Position numbers and translations under genes: made by a program. A DNA stretch of 64,000 nucleotides from Brachionus rotundiformis (Eukaryota; Rotifera; Eurotatoria; Ploima; Brachionidae): positions 1,865,382-1,929,381 of the forward strand of contig JAESIW010000065.1 in NCBI GenBank assembly GCA_016802295.1, read 5' to 3'. The notes beneath the pieces are model-generated. The model saw nothing but the letters and a program-made list of their open reading frames with translations. It searched no databases and had not been told where the DNA came from. The first letter of the stretch is position 1. Each line of letters opens with the position of its first letter. This document shows, piece by piece, positions 1 through 12,500 of this stretch.

Positions 1-465
1 TTGATCCTTTAATTATGATTAAACTTTGCAAGGTATTTTCCATTCGAAATCAACTAATCTATTCTTATCTAAGCATAATTTGAAAGCGTTATGTATTTAA
101 CCCGTTCAAATATTACAAACAGATTTCCAATAAGGTTAGAATATCTTTTGCATTCGTCGATCCGAGCTTAAAAGATTATAATAATACAGGGATTCGCTAG
201 TCGAACAATGGATAGAATAAGTCTGTTGTTATTAAAATCTACCTAGCAATAAATTCTAAAACTAGAAATCATTGATGGTTGAGCCCCTTTCTCTTAGCTC
301 TCTTAATTCTATTTATCTACAAATACCATTTCAGTTTTGTATTATAAAAAAAAAACTAATATCAGAGTGCAATATATTCAAGAATATAAAGGACCCGTTT
401 CTTAAATTATTTATTTTTATAAAGATATTCCAGACACTTCATTTAGTGGTTGATATTTAGGGAAA
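1..465. other. No gene seen; sequence upstream of the first myosin-rod exon
   Basis: No convincing coding exon is visible on either strand. In particular nothing on the + strand reads as heptad coiled coil that could continue the myosin rod upstream. If a motor-bearing transcript exists, its previous exon lies left of the window across an intron of at least about 0.5 kb. Confidence 0.5.
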
Positions 466-3400
466 ATGTCTGAAATTTTACTTCATGTAAGAGCGTATTT
501 ACCAATTTGGCAAAAAATGTCTAACAATTTTTATTTCAAAGACCAAACTCCGTGAATTAGAAGAAGAGCTTAAAGTAGAAAAAGAGATTAGATTCAAAGT
601 AAGCGTGTTAGTAATGTCTTTGGCACATTTTAAAACCAAAATTTTAAGTATGAAAAAGAACTGGCCAGTCTTCGAGTCGACTACGGCGACTTGGACACCC
701 AATTTCAGGAAGCATTGACCGCAAGAGACCGCGAAGTACGAAGCTTTCTAATTAAGCCACATATCTAACTCTTGTGACCAATTTAGATCGATGCCAGCAA
801 AAGACTTAAGCAAGAAATATCCGATTTGAGACAGAGGATCGATTTGATCAATAGTGAAAATGAAGAGTCCAATATTTTGTTAAAACGTAAACACCAGGAA
901 CAGATGAACGAGCTTTCGGCTCATTACGAACAAATAAGCAAGGCAAAGTTTAAATTCGAGAAGGAGAATAAGAATTTCCTTCTACAAATTGAGGAGTTGA
1001 GAAATGACCATGACAACATGGCCAGAGCAAAAGTATATATTTATATATATACATTTTAAAATTTTACTAAATAAAGTTTTAGATAAATTTTTTTATAAAA
1101 TTATTCAATTAATTCATTTAATAATTATCTTTATTAAAAATATTTTAAAAAATTAAAGGCTCAGGCTGTGTCGTCTTGCAAAGACTTGGAAAACAGGCAA
1201 ATCGAGTCCAGCCAGCGAATAGATGACTTGATACGACAACTGAATGAGGTGAATGAGCTGAAGAACAAATTGGCAAAGGAGCATTCGGAATTGTACCGAC
1301 GAAATTCGACCATTGAGTTCGAACTTCAACAATTAAGCATGAATAATAAGAGGTTGAACCAGGAATTGGACGATGCCAGAATGCAGCTAGAGAACGAAAT
1401 TTTGGTCCGAAACACTCTTGAGAACAAGGCCAGGGGCTTGCAAATCGATTTTGATAATAGTCAATCTCAATTGGAAGAAGAGTCCGAAGCAAGACTCGAA
1501 CTTAATAAACAATTAATTAGAAATCAGGACGAGTTTAAGGCAAATAAGGAAAAATACGAAAAAGAATGCCTAGCTAAGATCGAGGACATCGAAGACTCAA
1601 AGTAAGTTAGATCCTTATTTTTTAACATTTGTTGAAAAAACAAATCAATCATTAAAGCTAAGATAATTTTTATCATTTTATTATTGAATCAACAATTTTA
1701 GCTACCATCTTCGGAATAATAATTTGATTTATTAGCAATGTTTGGGTTGAAGATAAAGTTTACAAATTCAACTAAATTAAATATATTTTTTATTTCTTTT
1801 GTAATTAGATAAATAGATGTTATTGTTAAATAGTAGGCTTTGAACTAGTGAAAAAATGATTAACTAAATTACTAGGAAGTATTTGAACAACTTTTAGCTG
1901 ATTTTTTTACCTTCTGTTAAAAAATATTCAAAAATTTTAGCTAAATTTACAAATTAATTATCTTAAACTCTTTATTTTCTTAGAAATTAATTAATTTTAA
2001 ATTAATAAATTATAGAATATAGACTTCATCCATGATTTTTTTAAATAAACAATTTCAAAGATAAACAAACTTAAAAAATTATTCGAAATTAATAAATATT
2101 ATTAAAAAAATTTTTAATCTCTTGTAGTTCTACCAGATATTCATATCAGCTTCATTTTAAATTAGATTTTTTCTAATAAGTGATGAAAATAGATAATATA
2201 AAATGTAAATTAAAATTTGAAAAAAAAGATATCTTATTTTTAAAATTTTAACCCACTTTAACAAGCTGAAATGCTGAAAAAAAAACAATTAATTCAATTA
2301 ATAAAATATTTTACAAATTTATTTTTCTTTATTTTTTAAAACAATAAATATATTTATTTTTAAGGCGAAAATTAAACAATCGATATGTTGAACTTCAGGA
2401 TCAATACACAGATTTAATGAACAAATACTCGAATAATGAAAAAGCCAAATTAAGACTTCAAAATCAAGTAGACAGCATGTCTGTCGATTTGGAAAAGGTA
2501 GTTACTGGTATTTATGATTATCTTAATGATAAGCGTTTGTTTTAGACAAGAAAACGTGCTGACGATGCTGCAAAGCACGAAAAAGCTTTGGAAAAAGAAA
2601 ATGAAGAGCTCAGAACCAAATTGGGCATTGCCAATGGTGAATTGGACGCAGCTTATCAAGCTAGCCGCAACTACCAAACTGAATTGTCCAAATTTAAGCA
2701 TCTTAGTCAACAGCTTAGTGAACAACTTGAATCCCTGCAAAAAGATAAGCGTAGAATTTCAGGTATGTAAAATTTTAACCTAATTTGGAAGGTAATTGGC
2801 AAAAAAAATTTAATTTTTTTTAAAGACGAATTAGAAACAACTAACAATCAATTTCTGGAGGCTCAGAGCCGTTTGACCGAGACTGAACGACGCCTCAAAG
2901 CACTCGAAGCTGATCGCCAACAACTTCAAAATGACTACGATGATACCAGAGATGCCTACGAGTTGGAACTTCAGCGAAGTCAAAATTTACAAGCTCAATA
3001 CGAAAAACTTAAATCTGATACTGATAAAAAAATCGCTGACAAAGATGAGGAAATCGACATGCAACGAGCGACACATAGGCGTCAACTTGAGTCTGCCCAA
3101 TCGCAGCTAGAAGAGGCCGAAGCCAGACACAAAAATGACCTGAGCAATCTTAGAAAAAAACACCAATTTGACTTAGATGATCTTAGAGCCAAATTGGAAG
3201 GCGCCAAAAAGGCCAAAACAGATGCCGAAACTCAACAAAAAAAGCTTCAACAAGCTAATAGAGAGCTCATGGATCGGCTAACTGAGGAACAGCATATGCA
3301 CGACGCCACTCGCGACCAACTGGCTTTGTCAGAGAAACGTGCCACTGCTTGCCGCGCCGAGACCGAAGAAACCAAATCGCTTTATGAAAGGCTTGAAAAA

Positions 3401-5441
3401 ACTAAGAAAAATTTAGAATTAGAGTACCATGATTTGGAAGAAAAATCTGGAGAACTTCAGGCTCTTTGTAATAGAGCAATTGCTGAAAAAAAGAAATTCG
3501 AGTCTGACGCTATCAGTGCGTCGGATGAATTGCATGAATTCAAATATGAGTTGAAGAATGCAGAAGAAAAAGTAAAGGAAATAATTTAATTGAAAATTTA
3601 AGAAAAAATTAATTTTTTTTTTCAGATAAGAAGTTTGAACGCAAACATATTAAAAAAAGAAGAAGATTTGAGACATGAAAAAGAAGTAATATCGGAATTG
3701 GACGCGTCACGAAAAGCTTTGGAACAACAGCTAAAAGATACCCAGGCTCGAATCGAAGAGGCCGAAGAATTTGCCAAACGCGAAGCCAAAAGATTGAACA
3801 GTAAACTCGAATCAAGAGTAATTATAATTAACAATTTTTTTAATTAATTGTTTTGATTTTAATTTTGTTAAGCTTGCTCAATTAGAGACAGAATTAGACT
3901 TGGAAAGGGCCAAGGAACAAGAGCTTAGCAAGGAATTGAGACGCTTGGAAAAAAGAAATAAAGAATTGATGGACCAAGTGGGCGATGAACAAGCAAAATT
4001 GATTGCCATGACAGATGCTTATGAAAAGATACATGATAAAATGAAAAAATACAAAGGACAAATTGAATTGTCTGAAGAACAAGCTGCTGCCAACAGCTCA
4101 AAGTGCAAGCGTTTGCAGCGGGAATTGGAAGATGCTGAGGAAAGAGCTGAGAGTATAGCAAGAACATTTATTAGAGGAACATCTGTTTCTAGGTAATATT
4201 GTACCAATTGATTTCATAAATTATTTGCAGTTGAATGAAATTTTTTTATTCTTAATTAATTAATTATAGTTTTAACAAAAAAGTATATCAAAAATTTTTC
4301 GAGATTTAGAAATTGTGTTAAGTTTAATTAATTTTGTTTTTTTTTAATTTGAAGTTTTTAAAAAAAGTTGTTTTCTAATTAGCTTTTTTAACTAATGAAT
4401 CTAAGGCAAAAATAATATGAATAAATTCTAAATGTAAAAATGATATATGATAAATATTTAAAAAAATTTAAGTTTTTTTTAAGTTGAAAGTATTTTTTAA
4501 ATTAATCAAAAAATATTTTATATTCTGTAAATAAATTTCTTTAGATTAAGCAAGATTAAAACATTTATTAGATTATTTTTTCTCACCGATTTTATTGTAT
4601 CAAACTAACTCAAATTTAAATCATAATTAATTATTTAAAAAAATTTAGCTATTTTTATTTAAATAAAAATAAAAATTTATTTTATTTAGAAACACTGATA
4701 ATTACGATTCAGATTACGAATCAAGTGAACCAGTAACCACATCACACACACCATCTTACCTTCGATCATCGTATTTGTATTCAAAGCCTACGAATATTGA
4801 TGATTATTCGCTGTCACCTTTAAAATCATCTTCAGGAACCTCATGGAGAAATAGACTTAAAAATTTAGATACTGATGACGATGAAGTTTTATTACAACCA
4901 CGCTTTTCTAAATATACACCAAGTTCATGTAAATTTCAAATTTTTTATGTTTAATTAACCAACTGCTATCTTGCATGATTTGATAATTAACTATTCTTTC
5001 TATTTGGCTTTTATTATTTTGGTAAATATTCCAGGAACCCGGTTTAATTAATAAGCAATACAGTATAAAAAATTCTGATTTTTAGTTGGCATGCGAAGTA
5101 GACTTTGGTCATATGGTTCATCCAGAAATGATCGGGCTCGATCGGTGGCTCACATATATGATCAAGAAGTTGCCATGAACAGCATTAGAGACAACAAATC
5201 CAAGTCAAATTTGTACGCAAGTCGAAGCAGCGTAAGCCGAGTGTATGATGACCTAGACGAGCCCGTTGGCATTAAAGGGTCGAGTAAACAAGATTTTGGT
5301 AAATATATTGAACGTTTAGACGCTGAGCCAAGCTTGGCATATAAAAAAAGCCACTCGCCAGACTTGAAGTCTAATATTGAAAAAAGAGCTTCGCTTTTAT
5401 CAGAGCATTCTGTGCCACCCTCTCAACAAGAAATGGAATAA
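466..5441 (+). CDS. Myosin II heavy-chain rod with long Ser-rich C-terminal tailpiece
   Basis: Rod of a conventional myosin heavy chain, which assembles thick filaments. Twelve exons keep phase: 466-486, 542-598, 649-735, 787-1032, 1159-1601, 2365-2497, 2546-2762, 2826-3571, 3626-3817, 3873-4192, 4690-4928, 5086-5441, giving about 1018 aa. About 820 residues of unbroken heptad coiled coil align by eye with the S2/light-meromyosin part of muscle myosin, including EKDEEID and the near-terminal CKRLQRELEDAEERAE. The last two exons encode about 200 non-helical residues rich in Ser, Tyr and Asp. The first exon is the least certain: a seven-codon ATG exon with a GTAAGA donor and a 55-nt intron. If it is real the product is a headless rod (compare molluscan myorod); otherwise the motor lies left of the window. 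Paramyosin is less likely from the alignment. An AATAAA lies at about 5489, 48 bp past the stop. Confidence 0.85.
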
Positions 5442-6381
5442 AAAAATTTTTTAAAAATTTTTAAAAAAATATTTATCACAACTTTTCAATAAAAGCTCAA
5501 GTACTTTAATTTTGGTATTTTAGAACCCTGGTTTTTGGAAAGATTAGATAAATAGGTTTAGACAAAAATAAACTAAGTTCATTCCGCATGAGCTCACCAA
5601 GCATGTTGGCGTTTGTCACCAGGCTAAATTTTTTTGCAAAGACATTAAATTTTATATATTTATCCCAGATCTTTGTATTGTTTGAAAGATTTAGGGTTGC
5701 TTAAGCATATTAAATGGCTCTGAGAGTAAAAAATTATTAAACTAATATTTTTTTTTAGAGATGCCATTATACCAATGAACAACCAATCAACCTTTATATG
5801 ATGCATCAATTATTTAAATCATATTTGTACTGGCGAAAAGCACCGAATAGTTCTTCTATGAGATGTGAACTATTAAACTTGCTTTTGGAATATTTTTATT
5901 TCTCATTTTTTTTTAAATCTAGCTTATAAGATTAGACTAAACAAAAATTGAGTTTTATCATTATTATATTAGAAACCTTGTAGTTTTTATTTTAAAGACT
6001 TGTCTTTAAATCAACGAATATTTGTATAAATAATATATCACAAAAATTTTAACCTTATCAAAAGAAATAATTATTTTTTTTCAAATCTTTGAGCATCTAT
6101 TTTATTTGATTATTTCATCAATCAGTATTTTGTTTGTTTTTTGTTCTGTTTAAATTAAATAAACTAATTTTAATAGAATTTAAACATATTTTTGTCTTTT
6201 AAAAAAATCATTTTAAATTTTAACTTAAAAAATAGAACCATTCAATTTAGTTATTGTATCAGGAATATGTAAAAATATTTCACGGCTAAATTTAATTGTT
6301 AAAGATTCATTTCTAAAGATAAAAATGGGTTCTAGTTTTTTGAATAATATGGATGATGATTACCGTAAACCCTTGCAAGAC
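5442..6381. other. Intergenic; 3' UTR then no gene
   Basis: The first 50 bp carry the myosin-rod polyadenylation signal (AATAAA at about 5489). The rest is AT-rich and I see no coding exon on either strand. Confidence 0.5.
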
Positions 6382-6540
6382 AATGCGCGGGTTAAATTTG
6401 AATTCGTAGGTTTTAGTGCACGCATAATTGACCATCTACCACATGCTAAAATCTGCCCCCTTGTAATGCGTGCATAAAAGTATGGTTTTTCATGTTTTGA
6501 CGCGGTGTCAAAACTGAAAATTCTAACAATAACCCGCATT
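6382..6540. repeat. Nested inverted repeats, MITE-like
   Basis: The outer arms are AATGCGCGGGTTA at 6382-6394 and TAACCCGCATT at 6530-6540, complementary except for a two-base indel. Inside lies a perfect 9-bp pair, TGCACGCAT (6417-6425) and ATGCGTGCA (6466-6474). A third hairpin TTTTGAC-GCGGT-GTCAAAA lies at 6495-6513. The stretch is much more GC-rich than its surroundings. It looks like a small non-autonomous DNA transposon or a structured remnant of one. No target-site duplication was identified. Confidence 0.45.
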
Positions 6541-6837
6541 AAAATGTGAAAAATAAAATAAATAAGGTGTTTTAAAATTAAAGATTTTGTGATATGGTGC
6601 GGGGTTAAAAATTGAAAAAGAAAAATAATAAAAAAATTATTAAGTTTAAGTAAGTTTTTTTTTTTTTAAAAATTCCATTCTAGATAATAGTGGGGGGGGT
6701 AAAAAATTAAGATTTCGAAAAAAAGTGCGCAATTAAGTAAAATAATAATACTAAGTTTTTTTAAGTTTTTTTTATATAATTTTTAGTTAATTTAATAAAA
6801 TTTTTACCAAACGTAACTTAATTTCAAATTAACTTGA

Positions 6838-6992
6838 TATTATAGTTTTTTAATTCTTTTTTTCTTCTTCATTCGAATTTTTTCAGCTTTTTGTTCACCG
6901 TTAAGCTTTGCTCTACCAACTTTTTTCTTAGCTACAGCTTGTCCTAATGTGAATGCTTGTGGTGAATGTCTTGCTGAATTTGAAACTGGTAA
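6838..6992 (-). other. Unassigned short open frame, possible exon or transposon fragment
   Basis: On the minus strand about 50 codons read without a stop and end in a run of Lys/Arg (AEKIRMKKKKRIKK). A TTTTACCAG sequence just upstream of its core could be a 3' splice site. I do not recognise the protein. It lies beside a transposon remnant and may belong to another element. No start codon or partner exon was found. Confidence 0.2.
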
Positions 6993-7194
6993 AATAATTC
7001 CAAAAAATTTTACTCAGATAAGTGAAATATCTCTGAATGTTGGAATTGTAAAAATAAAAAATAAAACATGATCATTTTTTATTATAGGAAAATATAATTA
7101 TTCAATTTAATTTTTAAAAATGAAATTAACTTAGCTTAGGCTTAGGTATCTGAAATAATTTCACATATAGATGTAACAGTAAATTTGTTAAGTC

Positions 7195-7618
7195 CGTAAA
7201 TTTCTAAATTTACTAATGTTTTAGGAAAATTGTAAAATTTTAGAAAAAATAATTATGTTTTGTTTTTTTACTACTAAATTTACATAATTCCTAAAGTACT
7301 AGTAATGGCAGGCAGTTAAAGAACTATCAATTGGTGGTGGTCAAGGTATACTTAAGTGTAATTGTACTGGGGGATGTTTAACAAATCGTTGTTCATGTAA
7401 GAAGGCAGGGCTTTTATGCAACTCGAGATGTCACGGGGGCTAATGGCAGTTGTAAAAATAAATAAATAATTTCAAATTTACTGATTAATTCAGTAATATA
7501 CTAAATTTTATTCAGTAATTTACTCAATTTTTAATTTTTTCAGGAAATTAATAAAACAAATTTTTTCACTAGTTATTTTATTGATTTACTAAAGTACCAG
7601 TAAATTTACAAATTTACG
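7195..7618. mobile_element. DNA-transposon remnant with Cys-rich integrase tail (KRBA2/Ginger-like)
   Basis: Near 7310-7445 the + strand encodes GGGQGILKCNC followed by CTGGCLTNRCSC and LLCNSRCH. This is the Cys-rich motif found at the C terminus of KRBA2-like, Ginger-type integrase proteins. A stop follows at once. The fragment is flanked by imperfect inverted repeats of about 31 nt (7195-7225 against 7588-7618, about 26 matches), built on TAAATTTACT. No integrase core is visible, so this is an internally deleted or decayed copy. Family assignment rests on the motif alone. Confidence 0.5.
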
Positions 7619-8244
7619 TTAACATAGATAATATGTGTTGATCACTAGAGATCTCTTTTTATAAACTTTCATTTAAATTTAAAATAAATATTAACCAAAT
7701 TCATTTAGAATTATTTTTAAAATTACCATAACTTTTTTAAAAATTATCTAATCAATTAAGAATCAAAATAAGTTCTAATCTCGTTATCTAATCTAATCTA
7801 ACTCAAGGTTGACTGGATAATGAAAATCTTGTCTGCCTCAAAAATGATATGATTCTTTTTATTAGAAATTTATCTAAATTAACTGGTTTTTCATCTGATG
7901 TATTTGAAATATATGAAATATTTATATAATAAATCAAATTTTAATTAATTCAATCTAAAACAGAAAGTTTAGAATTTCTTTATTGATAAGTTTTCCTATT
8001 TAGTTTATTTCCGTTTTGTAATTGCTATCTATCGATATTTATGTTAAAAAACTTTTAATATAATTACTTAATTTGTTTAAAATAAAACAATTGTTTTAAA
8101 GACTTTTTATTTTACCATTAAGAATAAAACAGAACCCATTAATGTCTCATAAATAAACTCTGAAACGAATGGAAGTAAAAGCAAATAAAATTAAAATAGA
8201 AAATTATTTAAAAATAAATAGAATTAAAACATTTATTTTCGTTT
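7619..8244. other. Intergenic; no gene seen
   Basis: AT-rich spacer between the transposon remnant and the 3' end of the minus-strand GPCR. A short + strand frame at 8169-8357 is antisense to the GPCR last exon and its downstream flank, and is treated as chance. Confidence 0.4.
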
Positions 8245-9577
8245 TCACAATAATTGCGTCACCTCATTTGATTTTGGCAAACGATTTTGAACATTTACAT
8301 CTTCATAAGTTTTCCGTCCGAAAATTTTTCGAATTAAATGAATGGAGCTGTGTCTGAAAGATTCATTTGAAAAAGCGTAGATAATTGGATTGACGGAAGA
8401 ATTGGCGTAACTCATCGTATGAGCAATCATTTTGATTAAATATGAACTGAATCTCTTTGGAAAATTTTCGTCCAAGCGGTACCAAATGGCCAAAAAATTA
8501 ACCGGAAACCATAAAACAATGAATGTTAGAGTCAAAAATATGACAATTTTTGTAACGCGCTTATTTCTTATTATGGACATTTTACTTTTGTAACTCTAAA
8601 TAAATAAACAATTTTTAAAAAGTTGTATTTTATTTTAATTTTTTTTTACTGTAGTCATCGCCAAATTTTTAGTTTTAAGTGCCATAAAATGAAGTATTTT
8701 TATATAGGAAATGACCAAGACTATTGATGGTATCAAATATGAGACCACTGTGGAATACCATTGGGTCAAATTGCTCCAAAAATAGTCTTGCCTTTGCACA
8801 CACTCTTCAATTATCACAGGATAAAATGTCCAATTTTGATCTGTCACATAGCTTTGTTCTTCAACATTGTAAGTAATCATATTCGGAATACTTAGCATTA
8901 GAGATACTAAAAAAAATCAATTATTACTAAAAAAAATTAATTTTTCCATCTTTACTTAGCCATATGAGACATGTGATGTAAAAAACAAATCCGGGATTGC
9001 GCCATGATTGTTTCCTTGTATTACAAACATAGTTACAGCGGTCTTGATATCAAAATAATTTATTTAAAAACGATAAAAAAGCTTAGCTTTAAATTTACCA
9101 ATTGTCATCATCATTAGGGTTAAGCAAGTTGAACATACTGTTACCTTTTGATTAGAATATTTGATTAGAAATTGTTTTAAGATTTATTTTTTTACTTACA
9201 AATGAAGTAAAATGATATGTTTTGCATACAAAATTACCAAAAGTCCATCTTTCCATCAAGTATGAATAAGTAGTCAAAGGAATACAGGATAAAATAAATG
9301 CGATATCGGCCCATGCCAAATTAAATAAATAACACTGAGTAACATTGGTTAATTTGTTGAATTTTATAATTGTAAAAACAACTAGTCCATTTCCAAATAG
9401 GCCAGTTATTGTCAGCATTATCCAAATGGAAGCAAAAATCAGCCTACAATTTGGGCACTCGGTTGTGTCTTCTTCAAGAAGACGAATGTTGATATTTTCC
9501 AGTAAATAAATCGGCGTACGATTTTCCCACATTTTAGGCTCAAAAATGTCCAGGTAAAATATGTCATCGGTCCTCAT
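8245..9577 (-). CDS. Class A (rhodopsin-like) neuropeptide GPCR, galanin/allatostatin-A-like
   Basis: Seven-transmembrane receptor of the plasma membrane. Five minus-strand exons keep phase (9577-9200, 9144-9099, 9042-8956, 8906-8650, 8595-8245), giving 372 aa. The extracellular N terminus carries an N-glycosylation site (NRT at 19). TM1 has FGNGLVV, TM2 has NLAWAD, and Cys118 at the top of TM3 is the usual disulfide partner. TM3 ends DRC (142-144) instead of DRY. TM6 has LWFP where CWxP is common. TM7 ends SSVNPIIYAF, the NPxxY motif. The W-x-FG-x-F-x-CK loop and the TM7 sequence resemble galanin, allatostatin-A and somatostatin receptors. The ligand cannot be read from sequence. The gene is isolated between repeat-rich spacers. 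Confidence 0.85.
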
Positions 9578-12500
9578 CTCATTTGAAAATTATTGATTGT
9601 TTTTTTTCCTATTTTCTTGTTTAAAAATAAAAATTTAAATTTAAATTGTGTAATAGTGCAGATTAGAAAAAATGAGAAGATAGTGATTTTGACGGGCCAA
9701 TATCTAAAATTCAATTAATATTTTAACCTTGTGGATTTGATGTATTATGAAACTAAACACGTTTTTTTAACTTGTTAAGCAAAATTTTACCAGAAAAATA
9801 ATTAGATTAACATGAAAGTTTTAAATTGAAAAATGTCTCGGATCATATGTTATTTTTGATGTCGATATTTGTCAACAATTTTTATTCGACTAGAAAAATT
9901 TATACAAATAATAACATTTAATTTGATTAGATTCTTATTTTCATCTAATTACTTTTATTTTCCCTAATCGAATATTTTGCATGAATAGCTTATAGATATA
10001 TTATTCAATAACGAAATAAACCTTTAGAAATAAATACCTTGCAGAATAATTGATTTTACGAGGAAAAATTAAAAGGAAGTTGAATTTTTATCTTTTTGTA
10101 AAGTTCAAATTAAATTATCTTAAATTCTAATGAAAAAAGAACTTATAATCAATCTTTACAGAAATCTTTATTTTATAAAATAAAAATTGCAAATTAAAAA
10201 AGAAATTAAAAAAACTACCGATAAAAAAAATTATATTTTGCGGTGTTAAAAAATTATTCTAGTCTAACTTAGACATTCCGAAAAACTAATATACAAAAAT
10301 AAGTTTACTGATACGATTTTATATCGAAAACCGTATCACAAATTTAATTTCCAATAAAAATTATATTACCTTGAAAAAGATTAAAGACTTAATATTAGTA
10401 AGCAAATAATTATTAAATTAATTTTTTTAATTTCTATCACGAAACAATAAATGGTTCTTTTTTTTATGTCAAAAATGTTTGGAAACTGTTTGTCTGTTTT
10501 TGGCAATTATTATGCCTAACTTTATTCTTCTTATCAGCTAAAATTATTCCAAAAATCAATAACTTTTTATTTGACTGGATCTAATTTAGATTTTATAAAA
10601 ATAAACTTTTAAAGAAAATTAATTAACTATCAAAATTGCCAAAAATTCAAAAGAAATAATTATTTTCTGAAAAAAAGATTTAAATTGGCTGTGGGAAAAA
10701 TTATTTTATTTAAAATAAACTGGCTTAACTTTTATAATTAAGTGAATAAATGCCTGATTAGTATTAATATCAGTCGATTTTTTAACTTTTTGAATTATCT
10801 TAACTAATCTTGGTTTATGACTCTAAAAGCAATAAATTGAAATCATATTTATTTAGTAAATAAATGTGTATATATTTTTTTCATTTTTCAAAAATAAAAA
10901 TTCTTGGAAAGAAAATGAAGGAAATAACTGTATAATTTAAAAGAGCTTGAGAATATAGAAACTTTGATATATAGGTTCATAAAAAGGAAAAAACATGAAC
11001 ATCTTCAGGAAGTAAAAGAACTAATTTATAATTTTGAAAATTCTCGAATTAAAATAATCAAAAATTTTATTTCATTTTATTGAAAAAATGATAGCTTATT
11101 GATTTATCATATACTTTAGCAATTAGTTTAATGACTCTAATGAATGGAAATATAAGTATTTTTATTTTAGTTTATAGGGAGAATAAATATTTGATGAGAA
11201 GGCAATAGTTTCTTAAGAGTTTGAAGCAAATTTCGATTCTTCTATCTGGAAAGAAACAAACCGATTTAAAAATTAATTAAATCTATAAATCGATATAAAA
11301 ATCAAAAAGAAATTTCAGCGAGAAAAAATAAATATTCTATCCATTCGTTTTTAATGATATAAATATTTTTATTAATAACTGTCTCAAATATAAAAAAGTT
11401 GTATAAATGTTTTATCATATAGGATTAAATTTAAAAAAATATGATTTGCATACTTTCTAATTAATGAAAAATTTGAACTTAAAATATAATTGAAACAATT
11501 AATACCAACTTATAATGGCCAATTTTATTTACGTAATTATAATTTAATAAAAATAATTCGCATAGTTCTCAAATGAGCAGTCAAAAAGATAATTTAAAAT
11601 TTAATCAAGAGACAAAATGTACATTAAACTTACATAATAGAACTTTTCAATGGTCTAGTATTTAGACGCCTTCAGAAAATTCGTACAAAATTCAATTACT
11701 GAAATTGTTTTTATCGGAAAAAATTTAATTAAGATATTCAAATTAATTCCAATCAAATCAAAAATATACTCCTGATATAGATCTGAATGTAATCAATTCA
11801 AGATCACTGTACAAGTCGAAAAACAATTTCTTTAATGAGAGCTAGACTTTAGAACGATCGTATGATTGTAGTTAAACTTTATTTTTAACACAGTATATTC
11901 AAGAATTACATAAACAAAAATTTCTTCAAATATTTACCACTAGGCTGATACTGGATCAATTGTTTAATTAACATCCTGTTTGGTAAATAGCTTTTTAGTA
12001 TGAATTTCTTAATCCAGGTTGTTAAAAATGAAATTTTAAATTTCAAAACACTAAAAATCAATATATCTCAATTTTTAAAATAAAATTTCCTCAGAAGGTT
12101 TATTTTAATTTAGAATTTTATAAAAGAAGTAGGATTTTAATTAAAAATCTTAATTGAAAAAAAAAAAAGAATTAAACATACGAAATTATTATTTAAGTAT
12201 TTAAAAATTATTAACGATATCTTAAGTGTTAAGAAACCGAATTTTTTTGCATGTCAAGTATTTTTTGATTCTAAAATTTTCTTCAAAAAGAAAAGACCCT
12301 TTATGTGATAATAAAAACCTTTTATGTAAGTGAGATTTTTTAATTTTGAACAACTAAAAGCTTAATTTTTTTTATTAAAGCAACTAAATTTATCATTTAC
12401 AATACCCTTGGAAAATTTTTTCTGATAAAGTTGATTTTAATAGATCTTCAAAATTTCACTGCAAGGATTTAATTGAAAAGGCTCAATATTCCTCAAGTCT

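Noticed and set aside
272..460. 62-codon open frame before the myosin rod
   Set aside because: Hydrophobic, low-complexity composition with no coiled-coil character and no splice support; treated as chance.
1145..1492. 115-codon minus-strand frame opposite a myosin exon
   Set aside because: It is the antisense shadow of a clearly coding coiled-coil exon.
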